This document shows positions 20,536-21,616 of a DNA stretch of 21,616 nt, in pieces (position 1 is the first letter of the stretch; every line of letters begins with the position of its first letter). The stretch lies in the NCBI GenBank assembly GCA_900553175.1, contig USCH01000028.1, forward strand, positions 1-21,616. Reading direction: 5' to 3'. A program made the translations under genes and the position numbers. This DNA is from an uncultured Alistipes sp. (GTDB lineage: Bacteria; Bacteroidota; Bacteroidia; Bacteroidales; Rikenellaceae). The notes beneath the pieces are model-generated. The model saw nothing but the letters and a program-made list of their open reading frames with translations, ran no database searches and was not told the DNA's origin.

Positions 20536-21616
20536 ATGACAGAAACTATCCAACGAAAACTCAACGACTCGGCCTTCGCCCGCTGGACGGCGCTCGTGCT
20601 CATCGCTTCGATGATGTTCTTCGCCTACATGTTCGTCGACGTGATGTCGCCGCTCAAATCGCTCGTCGAATCGGCCCGGGGCTGGGACAGCGCCACGTTC
20701 GGCACCTACGCCGCCTCGGAGTATTTCCTGAACGTCTTCGTCTTCTTCCTCATCTTCGCGGGCATCATCCTCGACAAGATGGGCATCCGCTTCACGGGGC
20801 TGCTCTCGGCCGGACTGATGGTGCTGGGCGCCTCGATCAAGTTCGTGGGCATCACCGACTGGTTCCAGACCACGGCGCTCTGCGGCTGGCTCGGCAGCTG
20901 GTGGACGGCCTTTCCGGCCAGCGCCAAGATGGCGTCGCTGGGTTTCATGATCTTCGGATGCGGCTGCGAAATGGCCGGCACGACCGTCTCGAAAGCCATT
21001 GCCAAATGGTTCCAGGGCAAGGAGATGGCGCTGGCCATGGGTCTGGAGATGGCTATCGCGCGGCTGGGCGTCTTCGCCGTGATGTGGATCGCCCCGATGG
21101 TCTCCAAACGCTTCGACCAGTCGATCGTGGCCCCCGTGGCATTCTGCACGGCCCTGCTCATCGTCGGACTGCTGTGCTACACGGTCTTCGTCTTCATGGA
21201 CCGGAAGCTCGACCGGCAGCTCATCGCCGCCGGAGAGATGAAAGAGGAGAAGTCGTCGGACGAGGAGTTCCACATTTCGGACCTCGGCAGGATATTCACC
21301 AGCAAGATGTTCTGGCTCGTGGCGCTGCTGTGCGTACTCTACTACTCGGCCATCTTCCCCTTCCAGCGCTATGCGCCCAACTTCCTGGAGGTGACGCTCG
21401 GCATCGACGCCGAAGCGGCCGCCCGCCTGTTCAGCTGCTTCCCGATTCTGGCCATGGTGCTCACGCCCTTCCTCGGCGCGCTGCTCGACTTCAAAGGCAA
21501 GGGAGCCTCGATGCTCATGGCGGGGGCCGTCATCATGATCGCCTGCCACCTCGGCTTCGCATTCCTGCTGCCGGCATTCCCGTCGCAGACGCTGGCCCTG
21601 GCGCTGGTCGTAACGC
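20536..21616 (+). CDS. MFS transporter (partial, runs off the window)
   Basis: The frame is open from the ATG at 20536 to the last base, 360 codons, with no stop. The product begins MTETIQRKLNDSAFARWTAL and has a first hydrophobic segment LIASMMFFAYMFVDVMSPL. The loop GIILDKMGIRFTG matches the MFS motif between segments 2 and 3 (G-x(4)-D-x-x-G-x-R). Segments continue in the usual six-plus-six plan, with a central charged loop (MKEEKSSDEEFHISDLGRIF) dividing the halves and FLGALLDFKGKGASM repeating the motif in the second half. It belongs to a Bacteroidetes group I cannot tie to one substrate. About the last 2-3 segments are missing beyond the edge. It is probably in an operon with the TPR gene. 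Confidence 0.9.
   Translation, partial: MTETIQRKLNDSAFARWTALVLIASMMFFAYMFVDVMSPLKSLVESARGWDSATFGTYAASEYFLNVFVFFLIFAGIILDKMGIRFTGLLSAGLMVLGASIKFVGITDWFQTTALCGWLGSWWTAFPASAKMASLGFMIFGCGCEMAGTTVSKAIAKWFQGKEMALAMGLEMAIARLGVFAVMWIAPMVSKRFDQSIVAPVAFCTALLIVGLLCYTVFVFMDRKLDRQLIAAGEMKEEKSSDEEFHISDLGRIFTSKMFWLVALLCVLYYSAIFPFQRYAPNFLEVTLGIDAEAAARLFSCFPILAMVLTPFLGALLDFKGKGASMLMAGAVIMIACHLGFAFLLPAFPSQTLALALVVT

Noticed and set aside
18247..21549. Open frame of 1100 codons on the minus strand opposite the TPR and MFS genes
   Set aside because: It is an antisense shadow of GC-rich codon use. The product is low in structure, has no recognisable domain, and both plus-strand genes have clear family motifs.

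Overview
The window looks like a chromosomal segment of a GC-rich Bacteroidales bacterium, most likely Alistipes or a close Rikenellaceae relative. Four things point there: repeated Bacteroidetes-type promoters (TTTG, about 18-21 bases, then TAnnTTTG); a long NusB (311 aa) of the Bacteroidetes type; families largely confined to Bacteroidetes (DUF4249, DUF4294, DUF2795, a TonB receptor with a DUF4249 partner); and lipoproteins with short lipoboxes. The genus is inferred from overall character, not from a search. Most of the window is core housekeeping.

Layout. 1-2.9 kb, minus strand: a small DUF2795 protein with its own promoter and terminator, and a tight three-gene operon (FAD oxidoreductase, a HGVHSPFVY-box protein, PduO-type cobalamin adenosyltransferase). 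3.06-5.04 kb, plus strand: nusB, a DUF1573 lipoprotein and yajC; two tandem 74-bp promoter-bearing repeats precede yajC. 5.04-5.57 kb: a GC-rich minisatellite, then an AT-rich non-coding stretch. 5.57-8.5 kb, plus strand: two unrecognised membrane proteins in one operon, a TSCPD-domain protein, and a GlsB/YeaQ-like membrane protein overlapping a gene for a repetitive LEA/CsbD-like protein. A tRNA-Gln(UUG) lies on the minus strand after a shared bidirectional terminator. 8.8-10.5 kb: a NhaD-type Na+/H+ antiporter convergent with a hotdog thioesterase. 10.6-12.6 kb: a DUF4294 protein and an unrecognised lipoprotein whose promoter spacer holds nine consecutive G. 12.8-15.8 kb: a TonB-dependent receptor and its DUF4249 lipoprotein. 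15.87-18.3 kb: ffh and era. 18.5-21.6 kb: a secreted TPR protein and an MFS transporter cut by the window edge.

How the genes fit together: YajC (Sec accessory), Ffh (signal recognition particle), NusB (rRNA antitermination) and Era (30S assembly) are growth functions of protein synthesis and export. The TonB receptor/DUF4249 pair, the DUF1573 protein and the G9-promoter lipoprotein belong to the envelope. GlsB plus the LEA/CsbD-like protein form a probable stress pair.

I see no CRISPR array, phage, insertion sequence or defence island. The most interesting signals are regulatory: the duplicated hairpin-promoter unit before yajC, the G9 tract between the -33 and -7 elements at 11.24 kb, a 16-bp palindrome holding two back-to-back -7 elements at 10.58 kb, an inverted repeat covering the glsB-like start codon, and the 22-residue double repeat architecture of the LEA/CsbD-like protein.
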